A stretch of 5,840 nucleotides of DNA from an uncultured Atopobiaceae bacterium (GCA_947581665.1 CANPVI010000101.1:1-5840), one strand, 5' to 3'. Positions 1 through 5,825 are shown, numbered from the stretch's first letter. A program made the numbers and translations. Notes: generated by a model not told the origin, from the sequence alone.

Positions 1-1017
1 GAGCCGATCTCGGAGCTGACGGCCGCCGACGATGGTCCCCTCGCGGCCGACGAGCGGCGAGGTGGACGCCTCGAAGACGACGGCCATGGTGGGCGGGTCG
101 ATGCGGATGGGCGCGAGCTCCTGCGGGTCCTCGGGGCTCGTGAGCACGTCGCCGATGTCGACGCCGTCGACGCCCACCACGGCGCAGATGTCGCCCGCCG
201 TGACCTCGCTCGCGTCCTGGCGGCCGAGGTAGTCGAAGGTGGAGAGCTGCTTCACGGTGGCGCTCTCCCGCTCGCCGTCGTTCTTGAGCACGAGGACGCC
301 CTCGCCCGCGTGGACGGTGCCGGAGAACACGCGCCCGATGCCGATGCGGCCCACGTAGCTCGAGTGATCCACCGTCATCACCTGCATCGCGAGCGGCGCC
401 GCGGGATCGGCGTCGGGCGCGGGCAGCCACTCGATGATGGTGTCGAGGAGGGGCAGCATGTCCATGTTGCCGTCATCGGGCTCGAGGCGCGCGTAGCCGC
501 GTGAGGCCGAGGTGTAGACCACGTGCTCGAGCGCGAACTCGAGCTGCTCGTCGCTCGCGCCGAGGTCCATCATGAGGTCGAGCGAATCGTTCACCGCGCG
601 CTCGGGGTCGGCGCCGTCGCGATCGATCTTGTTCACCACGAGGAGCACCTGCAGGCCCGCGTCGATGGCATGGCGGAGCACGAAGCGCGTCTGCGGCATG
701 GGGCCCTCGTAGGCGTCCACCAGAAGGAGCGCCGAGTCCGCCATCTTGAGCACGCGCTCCACCTCGCCGCCGAAGTCGGCGTGGCCGGGCGTGTCGATGA
801 CGTTGATCTTCACGCCGGAGTAGGTGATGGAGATGTTCTTCGCGAGGATGGTGATGCCGCGCTCGCGCTCCTGGTCGTTCGAATCGAGCACGCGCTCCGT
901 CACCTGCTGGTTCTCGCGATAGGCGCCGGTTGCGCGAAGCAGCTGGTCGACGAGCGTGGTCTTGCCATGGTCGACGTGCGCGATGATGGCGACGTTTCTG
1001 AGCTGCTCCTGAAGCAT
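1..1017 (-). CDS. typA: TypA/BipA translational GTPase, N-terminal part (cut by left window edge)
   Basis: This encodes a ribosome-associated GTPase of the TypA/BipA family, which acts in the cytoplasm on ribosome assembly and stress- or cold-dependent translation. All five G motifs are readable: P-loop AHVDHGKTT (residues 13-21), RGITI (53-57), DTPGH (75-79), NKID (129-132) and TSA (169-171). The TypA-typical stretch EGPMPQTRFVL follows G3. The beta-barrel domain II runs from about 205 to 300, and domain III has just begun with a TSPLVGREGT stretch like the TSPFCGKEGK of E. coli BipA. Only 339 codons are present; the family is about 610 residues, so about 270 are missing beyond position 1. 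The frame is open to the edge, so this is a window cut, not a pseudogene. The ATG at 1017-1015 begins MLQEQLRNVAIIAHVDHGKT, as expected for the family, and follows GGGAGG four bases upstream. It sits 126 bp downstream of the acidic-protein gene on the same strand. Confidence 0.97.
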   Translation of the reverse strand, partial: MLQEQLRNVAIIAHVDHGKTTLVDQLLRATGAYRENQQVTERVLDSNDQERERGITILAKNISITYSGVKINVIDTPGHADFGGEVERVLKMADSALLLVDAYEGPMPQTRFVLRHAIDAGLQVLLVVNKIDRDGADPERAVNDSLDLMMDLGASDEQLEFALEHVVYTSASRGYARLEPDDGNMDMLPLLDTIIEWLPAPDADPAAPLAMQVMTVDHSSYVGRIGIGRVFSGTVHAGEGVLVLKNDGERESATVKQLSTFDYLGRQDASEVTAGDICAVVGVDGVDIGDVLTSPEDPQELAPIRIDPPTMAVVFEASTSPLVGREGTIVGGRQLRDRL

Positions 1018-1032
1018 GCGGCCTCCCTCGTC

Positions 1033-1056
1033 TTGCCCTCGGGAATGGTAGGGCAA
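1033..1056 (-). promoter_or_regulatory. Perfect 7-bp inverted repeat in the typA leader (hairpin or operator)
   Basis: TTGCCCT (1033-1039) and AGGGCAA (1050-1056) are exact reverse complements separated by 10 bases. On the minus strand the structure ends about 15 bases before the typA start, just ahead of the GGGAGG ribosome binding site. In RNA it would form a 7-bp stem with a 10-base loop. In DNA it has the form of a dimeric-regulator operator and overlaps the putative -10 element. The repeat is directly visible; its role is inference. It lacks a following T-run, so it is not a standard terminator. Confidence 0.45.
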
Positions 1057-1074
1057 CGCGCGTCAAGAGGACAA
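1045..1074 (-). promoter_or_regulatory. Weak candidate promoter for typA
   Basis: On the minus strand TTGTCC (1074-1069) and TACCAT (1050-1045) are separated by 18 bases, each matching four of six positions of the housekeeping consensus. Transcription from here would give a leader of roughly 20 bases carrying the ribosome binding site. The match is modest in GC-rich DNA, and typA could instead be read through from the upstream gene. Confidence 0.25.
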
Positions 1075-1143
1075 AGACGCAGGACCGTCCAAATACTTAC
1101 GCGGCGGAAAGGGATGGATGCCTGGCTACGTAGCTGGTTCGGA

Positions 1144-1626
1144 CTAGAGGAGCGGCTCGACCTCGCCCGCGGGGAGCGGGTCGGTGAAGGTGAGCGCCTC
1201 GCCTTTGCCGAGGCCGGAAACCAGCTGGTAGGAGCTCCATGCGGCCGGCGCGCCCTTCTCGCCGAACTCGCAGATGAGGGCGTCGTGGTAGCCGGGCGAA
1301 AGTGCGGGGGCCGCGCCCGGTGCGTCCTCGGCCACCTCACGCGCGGCGACGGCGCCGAGGTAGCAGATGGCCCAAGCCACCGGCTCGCCGAGCGCCTCGC
1401 GATCCACCGTGCCGGCCGCGAGGCCCTCCACCCAGCTCCGGGCCCACTCGAGGCCCTCGTCTGCGGGCGCGACCGAGGAGCCGAAGGTGAGGCGCTCGTC
1501 GGCGGCGTCCACGACGCTCGCGACCACGCCGAGCTCGCCCGTGTCGGCGAGCGTGTCGAGCGCCTCCCCGATGAGGGTGGTTGCGAGCTCGTCCAGCCGC
1601 GCGCTCACCGCTCCCTGCTTGGCCAT
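1144..1626 (-). CDS. Hypothetical acidic 160-residue protein upstream of typA
   Basis: I do not recognise this protein. It is 160 residues long, has no signal peptide or membrane segment and is probably cytoplasmic. It is strongly acidic, with only about eight Lys/Arg against more than twenty Asp/Glu. The N-terminal 30 residues look helical; a hydrophobic beta-like segment follows (GELGVVASVVDAADERLTFG, 30-49), then a helical middle with four tryptophans over the protein (61, 65, 85, 130) and two cysteines (88, 119). The C-terminus carries ALTFTDPLPAGEVEPLL. The frame stays open upstream to 1737, but the ATG at 1626-1624 is preceded by GGAGGAGG four bases away, and the upstream extension would be translated from the long palindrome, so 1626 is preferred. 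The same strand and 126-bp gap to typA allow co-transcription, but that link gives no function. The codon use and GC content look native. Confidence 0.8.
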   Translation of the reverse strand: MAKQGAVSARLDELATTLIGEALDTLADTGELGVVASVVDAADERLTFGSSVAPADEGLEWARSWVEGLAAGTVDREALGEPVAWAICYLGAVAAREVAEDAPGAAPALSPGYHDALICEFGEKGAPAAWSSYQLVSGLGKGEALTFTDPLPAGEVEPLL

Positions 1627-1660
1627 GGCGCCTCCTCCATTCGCAAGTACTCCCGCCCCG

Positions 1661-1690
1661 AGGGTAGCGGGCGATCGGAGCTTATGCCAA
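1661..1690 (-). promoter_or_regulatory. Candidate promoter for the acidic-protein gene
   Basis: On the minus strand TTGGCA (1690-1685, five of six consensus positions) is followed after 18 bases by TACCCT (1666-1661, a TAnnnT-type -10). The leader would be about 30 bases and would contain the strong GGAGGAGG ribosome binding site. The -10 is weak, so this is a suggestion only. It lies between the 56-bp palindrome and the gene, where an independent promoter would be expected. Confidence 0.3.
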
Positions 1691-1710
1691 ATCCCCTCGT
1701 CCGGTCTTTG

Positions 1711-1766
1711 GGCCGTGGACCCACTTTTTCGGTGCACGAGCGCGCCGGAAAAGTGGGTCCACGGCC
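1711..1766. repeat. 56-bp imperfect palindrome (22-bp arms, 12-base loop)
   Basis: The left arm (1711-1732, beginning GGCCGTGGACCCAC) and right arm (1745-1766, ending GTGGGTCCACGGCC) are reverse complements over 22 bases with one difference, which would be a G-U pair in RNA. A few flanking bases (CTT/AAG) continue the symmetry with a mismatch. Each arm contains its own short inverted repeat, GTGG-AC-CCAC, so alternative folds or a cruciform are possible. The T-run lies inside the stem rather than after it, so this is not a classical intrinsic terminator. It sits between two genes of the same strand. It could be a dispersed REP-like or small non-autonomous element, or an RNA-processing structure; one copy in this window cannot decide. 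Confidence 0.8.
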
Positions 1767-1808
1767 TAAGGGTTCAGGTAGCCCAGCGGCCAAAGGCGAT
1801 GGCATGCG

Positions 1809-1844
1809 CGACCCCCGCAGGGCGCGTGGCCGCTGCGGGGGTCG
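1809..1844 (-). terminator. Strong hairpin after the surface-protein gene, likely terminator
   Basis: CGACCCCCGCAG (1809-1820) and CTGCGGGGGTCG (1833-1844) pair perfectly over 12 bp with a 12-base loop. The structure begins 27 bases past the stop codon of the large minus-strand gene, the expected place for a transcription end. There is no T-run on either side (CGCGCATGCC follows on the minus strand). It is therefore a stem-only structure of a kind often proposed in high-GC actinobacteria, and may act as a weak terminator or as protection of the mRNA 3' end. Confidence 0.6.
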
Positions 1845-1871
1845 GGTTACCTTACTTGTGGACCGTGCGGG

Positions 1872-4800
1872 CTAGTTCGTGCCGCGCCAGGCCACGTCCT
1901 CTTGGTGATACCCGAGGCCGACAAGGGTCGCGATCTCGGTCTCGCCCACCGCGCAGGTGTGCTTTGCGGGGCCGTCGGCCGCGTACGGGTTGTAGAAACG
2001 ATGCATCACCTTCGCACCCGCAGCATCCGAGTAGAACGCCGGCTCACCATTGAAGTCGAGCTGCCAGCCAAGGCCCTTGAGACCATTCACCTCGCTTTCC
2101 GAAGAGGTGTAGAGGTGCTCGTGGCTCCACGGGTTGTAGAGGCGATAGACCGGCACCTCGGACCAAGACGGCACGGAGAACTCGTTGCCCTTGGTCTCGT
2201 CGTTCCAGCCTTGCCCCACGAGCGCGTCGCGCTCGGTCTTGCTCGTGGTGTAGAGGTGCTCGAAGCTCCACTGGTTGTAGAGGCGATACTGCGCCACCGG
2301 CTCGCCCTCTGGGTTGTCGGGATCGAAGCCATCGGGCGTGGCGTCGACCTCCACGAGAAGGCCGTACATCGCCGAGGCGTGCGTCGCCGTCGCGGCGCGC
2401 ACGATGACGAACTCGCAACTGCCCTCGCGCAGGCCGGTGATGGTCACGTCGTTGCCCTCCACCTCGGCATACGCGATGTCGTGGTTATTGGAGATGGCGA
2501 TGATGCCACCGTCGCCCTCGCCACCGACCGTGATGGTCGTGGGCTTGTCGCCGGGCACGATCTCCATCGAGAGCTGGTCGAGCTCCACGCTGGATTCGGC
2601 TTTGTCGAGCGTCGTGCCGCCCTTGGCCTTGGAGTTCTCGAAGGAGGACATGGCCAGGTCGAGCGTGTTCTTCGTGTGGTCGATGTGCTTCTGCGTGCCC
2701 GCAGCGTTGGTGAGCTCGTTCTGGCCATGCACGATGGCACGCTCGAGGACGTTGATCACCTGCGGCTTCACCCAATCCTGCGTGGGCGGCACATCCTTGC
2801 CGTCCTCCGAGCTCACGGCCGTGGTCATGAGGTTGTTCGCGTCGAGAAGCGTCTCGCCGAGCGGCTTGAGGTCGATTGCAGGCTCAGTGGCAGCGCCGCC
2901 GGTGCCGCCACCAGCGCCGCCACCGCCACCGGCGCCACCGCCACCGATGCCACCGCCGCCCGTACCACCGCTACCGGTGTCGGGCGTGGTCGCCTTCATC
3001 GGGATTTCGGTGCCCTTGATTTGCTCATAGTTCGTGTTGGTGGGCGTGTAGGTCCAGTGGTATTCCTGGCCGGCGACGATGTCTTGGTTGGGGTTGTCCC
3101 ACTGTGCGGAACCGCCGAGTACGTCGCCGTCGTAGCCGACGATGCTGCTGCAGTCGAACGTGTAGCTCGAGAGCCTCGTGCCACTCCCCTTGATCGTGGG
3201 CTTACCGATGGGCTTCGCCGGGGTGATGATGAGCGTGCCACCAACCTCGTTGTTCGCGTACGCGCTCGTGGGTGGTACGGTGGCCACGACCTTGTAGTCG
3301 TAGGTGCCCGCATCCACCGGCGCGCTGGCCGTGAAGGTGTTCTTCCCGTGCGGGCTGTAGGTGACGGAGTAGTCGCCGTTGGGATCCCCCAGCTCCACCG
3401 ACACGCCGTGCGAATTCTTGTTGTAGATGCCGGACGTGCCCGAGACCGCGATCTTCACGCCCTCTTTGTCGCTGACGGTGACCTTCGCCTTGCCGGTCGT
3501 GGTGGTGTAGCAGGCCGATTCGATCGGGTTGAAGGTGACGTCGTATTCCTTCACCTCGCCCGAATTGCCACTGATGGTTTCCATGGGCTTCGACCACGTG
3601 ATCTTGCCCGTGACGCTCTTTTCCGGCCAATTCGGGTTCGTCGCGGTCACGATGTCATCGCTGAGGTCGATCGAAGAGAGCTGGCTCCCCGCCTTGCCGG
3701 TGCCCGCGGTGATGGTGTCGAACTTCGGTGTGGCCTTCGTGACGAGGACTTGGCTGGTCGTGGACACGGTGTAGTTCTCGTTGCTGGATTTCGCGGTGAT
3801 CGCGTAACTCGCCGGAACGGCATCGCGCGCCGTGCCGCCACTTGTGAGCTCCGTCGCATTGACCGTGTCGCCCGCCACGACGCCTACCTGCACCTTGACT
3901 TCACTGGGCAGCGAGAGCTCCTCGCCGTAGGCCTTCGAGGTCGATTCATCCACCACGAACGTCACCGGCTTCGGGCTGATGGTGAGGAAACCGTCCCACG
4001 TGCCGGCGAGGATCTGGTTCTTGTGGTCGGTGTCGACGCTCACGTGGACCGCGTACGTCCCCGCATCCTTGGGGAGGGTCTGCTTGCCGTCGTAGGTGAC
4101 GATGACTTGACCCTCGCCACTCCTGCTAACCGTCACTTCCTGGTTCTGCCCGTTGTAGACGAGGTTCGTATTTGACACGCTGATGTTCGGGCGATTCGTG
4201 TACTCGGGGATGTTGATCGTGACTGGTACGCTACTCGTCATCGTTGCGTAGTTGCTGTTTTCCGGGACGAATATGTACGCAAAGGAATCGCCTGAGCTCG
4301 ATGCGGGCGGCGTGAAGTTCGAGTACTGGAACGTTGCCGTGCCCTCTACCTCGAGGTTGCGCTTGTAATTGTCTATGTACCTCACCTTGATTTTGGAGAC
4401 GCCAAGGTTTTGGCCAAGTTCAATGGGATCCGCCTCGACCGAGACGCGCGCCGGGTACTGCTGCTTCACCGTGATGGTCATAGAAGGGATGTTCGCCGGC
4501 TCATACTTGCCCCCGCCCGAGTAGTCCGGCGTGACCGTGTGCACGCCTACACCGGTGCTGTCGCTCAGCGCTTCGCACGTGAGGCCGAAATCCGCGAGCG
4601 TGTGGGTTCCACCGTAAACGTCAGTGACCTTCACTGAACGAGCGGATATGGTTTGGTTGTACTGGCGCTCAACCGAGGCGATATTTTCAATGCCGAGCTT
4701 ATCGGGCAGGATCGTCACCTTGATGGGGATTTGGGTGACATAGCTCCCACCCACACGGCCGTAGTTCCAGACGTCGGTGTGGACACCAGCGCTAAGTCCA

Positions 4801-5210
4801 TTCTCCGCCACATAGGTAAGGGTGAAGCTCTTCGAGGTCTCGCTCGAGAGGGTGAACTCCTTGTAATCGGTGGGATCCGCCTTCCAGAACTTCCCCTCCG
4901 GCGTATTGTTCATTTTGAACAGCACGTCTTTATCGGTGTTGTTCGTGAAGGTGATGGTAAACGTCTTTTCTACGGGATCTTCGCCCTTCTTCACCTCACC
5001 GAAATCCACCCCGCCTATCGGGTCGTAGGTCACGCCTCTCGCTGGCTCGGCGAGCGGTATCGCCACGCCATCGGCGTTGCTCACCGTCACGGTGATGCCA
5101 TCGGCGGCCTCCGCCTCGGCGAGGGTGGGCGCTTGGATGGCGGCGAAGGCGCCGAGGCCCACGAGGGCGGCTGCGAAGGCCGCCGCAAGGACTTTCTTCA
5201 TGCGTTTCAA
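1872..5210 (-). CDS. Large secreted multidomain surface protein (Ig-like/MBG, FIVAR-like, DUF5648-like repeats)
   Basis: About 1,112 residues, numbered here from a TTG start. A signal peptide (basic MKRMKK, hydrophobic core to about 26, A-E-A cleavage near 33-36) marks it as exported. Modules in order, judged by eye: an ASH or choice-of-anchor-D-like domain (64-168, GVDFGEVKKGEDPVEKTFTI); two Ig-like domains (173-334); MBG-type domains (342-412, DAGTYAVHV; 413-491); an Ig-like domain (492-580); another MBG (581-663, DAGTYDYKV); an Ig-like domain (664-744); a Gly-rich linker (745-774); a FIVAR-like helical module (775-865); a BIG2-like domain (880-956); and three DUF5648-like repeats (973-1112). 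No catalytic domain, LPXTG motif or C-terminal membrane segment is seen. I infer an extended adhesin or wall-associated stalk, possibly held through the terminal repeats. The TTG is favoured because AGGAG lies five bases upstream; the ATG at 5201 is 14 bases from it. It appears monocistronic, with a hairpin just after the stop. Function remains unproven. Confidence 0.9.
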   Translation of the reverse strand: MKRMKKVLAAAFAAALVGLGAFAAIQAPTLAEAEAADGITVTVSNADGVAIPLAEPARGVTYDPIGGVDFGEVKKGEDPVEKTFTITFTNNTDKDVLFKMNNTPEGKFWKADPTDYKEFTLSSETSKSFTLTYVAENGLSAGVHTDVWNYGRVGGSYVTQIPIKVTILPDKLGIENIASVERQYNQTISARSVKVTDVYGGTHTLADFGLTCEALSDSTGVGVHTVTPDYSGGGKYEPANIPSMTITVKQQYPARVSVEADPIELGQNLGVSKIKVRYIDNYKRNLEVEGTATFQYSNFTPPASSSGDSFAYIFVPENSNYATMTSSVPVTINIPEYTNRPNISVSNTNLVYNGQNQEVTVSRSGEGQVIVTYDGKQTLPKDAGTYAVHVSVDTDHKNQILAGTWDGFLTISPKPVTFVVDESTSKAYGEELSLPSEVKVQVGVVAGDTVNATELTSGGTARDAVPASYAITAKSSNENYTVSTTSQVLVTKATPKFDTITAGTGKAGSQLSSIDLSDDIVTATNPNWPEKSVTGKITWSKPMETISGNSGEVKEYDVTFNPIESACYTTTTGKAKVTVSDKEGVKIAVSGTSGIYNKNSHGVSVELGDPNGDYSVTYSPHGKNTFTASAPVDAGTYDYKVVATVPPTSAYANNEVGGTLIITPAKPIGKPTIKGSGTRLSSYTFDCSSIVGYDGDVLGGSAQWDNPNQDIVAGQEYHWTYTPTNTNYEQIKGTEIPMKATTPDTGSGGTGGGGIGGGGAGGGGGAGGGTGGAATEPAIDLKPLGETLLDANNLMTTAVSSEDGKDVPPTQDWVKPQVINVLERAIVHGQNELTNAAGTQKHIDHTKNTLDLAMSSFENSKAKGGTTLDKAESSVELDQLSMEIVPGDKPTTITVGGEGDGGIIAISNNHDIAYAEVEGNDVTITGLREGSCEFVIVRAATATHASAMYGLLVEVDATPDGFDPDNPEGEPVAQYRLYNQWSFEHLYTTSKTERDALVGQGWNDETKGNEFSVPSWSEVPVYRLYNPWSHEHLYTSSESEVNGLKGLGWQLDFNGEPAFYSDAAGAKVMHRFYNPYAADGPAKHTCAVGETEIATLVGLGYHQEDVAWRGTN
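2107..2147. repeat. 41-bp direct repeat, copy A (encodes YRLYNPWSHEHLYT)
   Basis: This stretch matches 2248-2288 at 38 of 41 bases, offset by 141 bp, which is exactly 47 codons. It encodes the core of the second DUF5648-like unit. Identity this high at the DNA level, including synonymous positions, points to a fairly recent duplication or to gene conversion between units rather than protein-level constraint alone. Confidence 0.8.
2248..2288. repeat. 41-bp direct repeat, copy B (encodes YRLYNQWSFEHLYT)
   Basis: This is the partner of the 41-bp repeat at 2107-2147. Only three bases differ, all three leading to the His/Phe and Pro/Gln changes between the units, while the rest is identical. It lies in the first DUF5648-like unit of the surface protein. 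Confidence 0.8.
2889..2978 (-). repeat. Low-complexity glycine-rich linker coding region
   Basis: Thirty codons of almost only Gly, with a few Ala, Thr, Ser and Ile, join the Ig-like stalk to the FIVAR-like part of the surface protein. The DNA is made of short GCC/ACC-type triplet repeats in several variants, so slippage could change linker length between strains. The encoded peptide should be a flexible hinge without fixed structure. Confidence 0.85.
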
Positions 5211-5215
5211 GGTGG

Positions 5216-5220
5216 CTCCT
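5216..5220 (-). promoter_or_regulatory. Ribosome binding site that points to a TTG start
   Basis: On the minus strand GAGAGGAG ends at 5216, five bases before the in-frame TTG at 5210-5208 and 14 bases before the ATG at 5201-5199. The first distance is in the normal range and the second is long. The two starts differ by three residues, giving MKRMKKVLAAAF or MKKVLAAAF; both are good signal peptides. Confidence 0.6.
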
Positions 5221-5252
5221 CTCGGGGAGTGCCATGGGGCGTGGATAGGCAA

Positions 5253-5291
5253 CGAGCGCTGCGGGAACTTCGCCCACCCCGCAGTCGCTCG
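5253..5291 (-). promoter_or_regulatory. Long bulged hairpin in the surface-protein leader
   Basis: CGAGCGCTGCGGG (5253-5265) pairs with CCCGCAG (5278-5284) and, after one bulged base at 5285, with CGCTCG (5286-5291). The result is a 13-bp stem around a 12-base loop. On the minus strand it ends about 33 bases before the AGGAG of the surface-protein gene, so it would lie in its 5' leader if transcription starts further right. No T-run follows, so attenuation by intrinsic termination is unlikely. mRNA stabilisation or protein binding are alternatives. Confidence 0.5.
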
Positions 5292-5329
5292 CGTGCCGAG
5301 GCTCTCTCCAGACCCCAGCGCGCGGTTTT

Positions 5330-5358
5330 TAGATACGGGGAAGTGTACGTGGCGTGAA
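5330..5358 (-). promoter_or_regulatory. Weak candidate promoter for the surface-protein gene
   Basis: On the minus strand TTCACG (5358-5353) and TATCTA (5335-5330, followed by AAAA) are 17 bases apart. This is the most promoter-like spot in the leader half of the intergenic region, but the -10 matches only its first three positions. A start here would give a leader of about 110 bases that includes the bulged hairpin. Confidence 0.2.
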
Positions 5359-5411
5359 CTATGCCCGGCAAGCGGCATTCAAGAACCGATCACCGGAGTA
5401 CACAAACGCAT

Positions 5412-5446
5412 CACGGAAGGCGCACACACGGCGCCGTGCGTCCGTG
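5412..5446. repeat. Composite inverted repeat in the intergenic region
   Basis: CACGGA (5412-5417) pairs with TCCGTG (5441-5446), and CGCAC (5421-5425) pairs with GTGCG (5436-5440), leaving a three-base bulge at 5418-5420. Nested inside is an alternative perfect 12-bp palindrome, CACGGCGCCGTG (5427-5438). The two folds are mutually exclusive because both use GTG at 5436-5438. It could be a regulator site or a structured leader; its role is unknown. Confidence 0.45.
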
Positions 5447-5519
5447 CTAAGGAAGCTCGCACCTTCCTCCCGCAGAGCCGCGTGCCGAGCGTTGACGCAC
5501 CGCACGCACCACCACTCGG

Positions 5520-5537
5520 ATATCATAATTCTGATAT
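5520..5537. promoter_or_regulatory. AT-rich palindromic operator before the antitoxin gene
   Basis: ATATCA (5520-5525) and TGATAT (5532-5537) are perfect reverse complements with a six-base spacer, centred about 40 bases before the antitoxin start. The site stands out as an AT-rich island in GC-rich DNA. It contains -10-like hexamers on both strands (CATAAT at 5524-5529 on plus, TATGAT at 5527-5522 on minus). Phd/YefM antitoxins are known to bind palindromes overlapping their own promoter, so autoregulation of the operon is the natural reading. No good -35 is placed at 16-18 bases; a TTGACG at 5492-5497 is too far upstream. Confidence 0.6.
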
Positions 5538-5567
5538 TCCACGAGGCCACTACCCAAGGAGCGAGCC

Positions 5568-5825
5568 GTGAACATACGTCCCGTGTCCGATCTCCGCAAT
5601 CACTTCCCGGACGTGGAGCGGGAGGTGCGGCAAAGCGGACCCGTCTTTCTCACGAAGAACGGCGTGGGGACGATGGTCATCATGAGCATCGACCAATTCG
5701 ACCACCTCAACGGGACCGTGGAATCGGCGCTCGATGTGGCGGATGCGCAAGCGGCCTCCACGGACCTTCGCCTCGCCCACAGCGAGGTCTTCGATGCGGT
5801 GCGAAAGGGCCTTGGCCATGTCTGA
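5568..5825 (+). CDS. Antitoxin of the Phd/YefM family, type II toxin-antitoxin system
   Basis: This 85-residue protein has the classic Phd/YefM pattern: an N-terminal MNIRPVSDLRNHFPDVEREV helix-forming segment, then PVFLTKNGVGTMVIMSIDQF (25-44) with the family TKNG turn and hydrophobic strand, and a less conserved C-terminal tail (about 50-85) that in the family binds and neutralises the toxin. The N-terminal half dimerises and binds operator DNA, so the protein is expected to repress its own operon through the AT-rich palindrome just upstream. Length is normal for the family. The start is GTG at 5568, preceded by AAGGAG six bases upstream. The last 8 bp overlap the next gene, which fits a translationally coupled antitoxin-toxin pair. 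Family assignment is confident; naming it YefM, Phd or AxeA would need the toxin sequence. Confidence 0.93.
   Translation: MNIRPVSDLRNHFPDVEREVRQSGPVFLTKNGVGTMVIMSIDQFDHLNGTVESALDVADAQAASTDLRLAHSEVFDAVRKGLGHV

Larger units (their letters stand above)
1875..2294 (-). other. C-terminal three-copy DUF5648-like repeat domain
   Basis: The last 140 residues of the surface protein contain three related units. Copy one starts YRLYNQWSFEHLYTTSKTER, copy two YRLYNPWSHEHLYTSSESEV, and copy three HRFYNPYAADGPAKHT. Each is followed by a (L)VGxGW-like turn (VGQGW, KGLGW, VGLGY), and the protein ends with VAWRGTN. In Coriobacteriia and Firmicutes such repeats commonly close secreted enzymes and surface proteins; a carbohydrate- or wall-binding role is assumed but not proven. 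Copy three has lost the EHLYT core and is the most divergent, though terminal copies of this family often carry an extra insertion at that point. Confidence 0.75.
5211..5567. other. 357-bp divergent intergenic region between surface-protein gene and antitoxin gene
   Basis: No convincing gene or known riboswitch motif is seen here. The region separates the leftward surface-protein gene from the rightward toxin-antitoxin operon, so it must hold both promoters. It contains the ribosome binding site of the surface protein, a long bulged hairpin (5253-5291), a composite inverted repeat (5412-5446), a small stem AGGAAG/CTTCCT (5450-5468), and an AT-rich operator-like palindrome (5520-5537). The repeated 10-mer GCGTGCCGAG occurs at 5291-5300 and 5480-5489. 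Open frames crossing the region lack family features and ribosome binding sites. Confidence 0.6.

Noticed and set aside
1627..1737. Upstream extension of the acidic-protein frame to an ATG at 1737
   Set aside because: The added residues would be translated from the right part of the 56-bp palindrome's left arm and the promoter region, and the ATG at 1626 has a far better ribosome binding site.
523..1875. A 450-codon plus-strand frame across typA, the acidic-protein gene and the palindrome
   Set aside because: It runs antisense to a certain GTPase gene and through non-coding palindromes, and its translation shows no domain features.
2889..2978. A CRISPR-like or mobile repeat array
   Set aside because: The short triplet repeats are in frame and encode the glycine linker; there are no spacers or terminal inverted repeats.
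1902..4175. A 757-codon open frame on the plus strand, antisense to the surface-protein gene
   Set aside because: Its product is rich in Arg, His, Val and Gly with no domain pattern, as expected from the shadow frame of a GC-rich gene; the opposite strand has a signal peptide and recognisable modules.
5291..5330. A possible plus-strand intrinsic terminator ending in TTTTT (5326-5330)
   Set aside because: The only stem available is about 6 bp with a wobble and a loop of more than 20 bases, and no plus-strand gene lies upstream to be terminated.
5211..5378. Extension of the surface-protein frame to an ATG at 5378
   Set aside because: It would place 56 non-hydrophobic residues before a textbook signal peptide, and no ribosome binding site precedes it comparable to the AGGAG at 5216-5220.
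5211..5520. A known riboswitch (cyclic-di-GMP, cobalamin or SAM type) in the surface-protein leader
   Set aside because: None of the conserved core sequences of these classes could be found on the minus strand; only unspecific hairpins remain.
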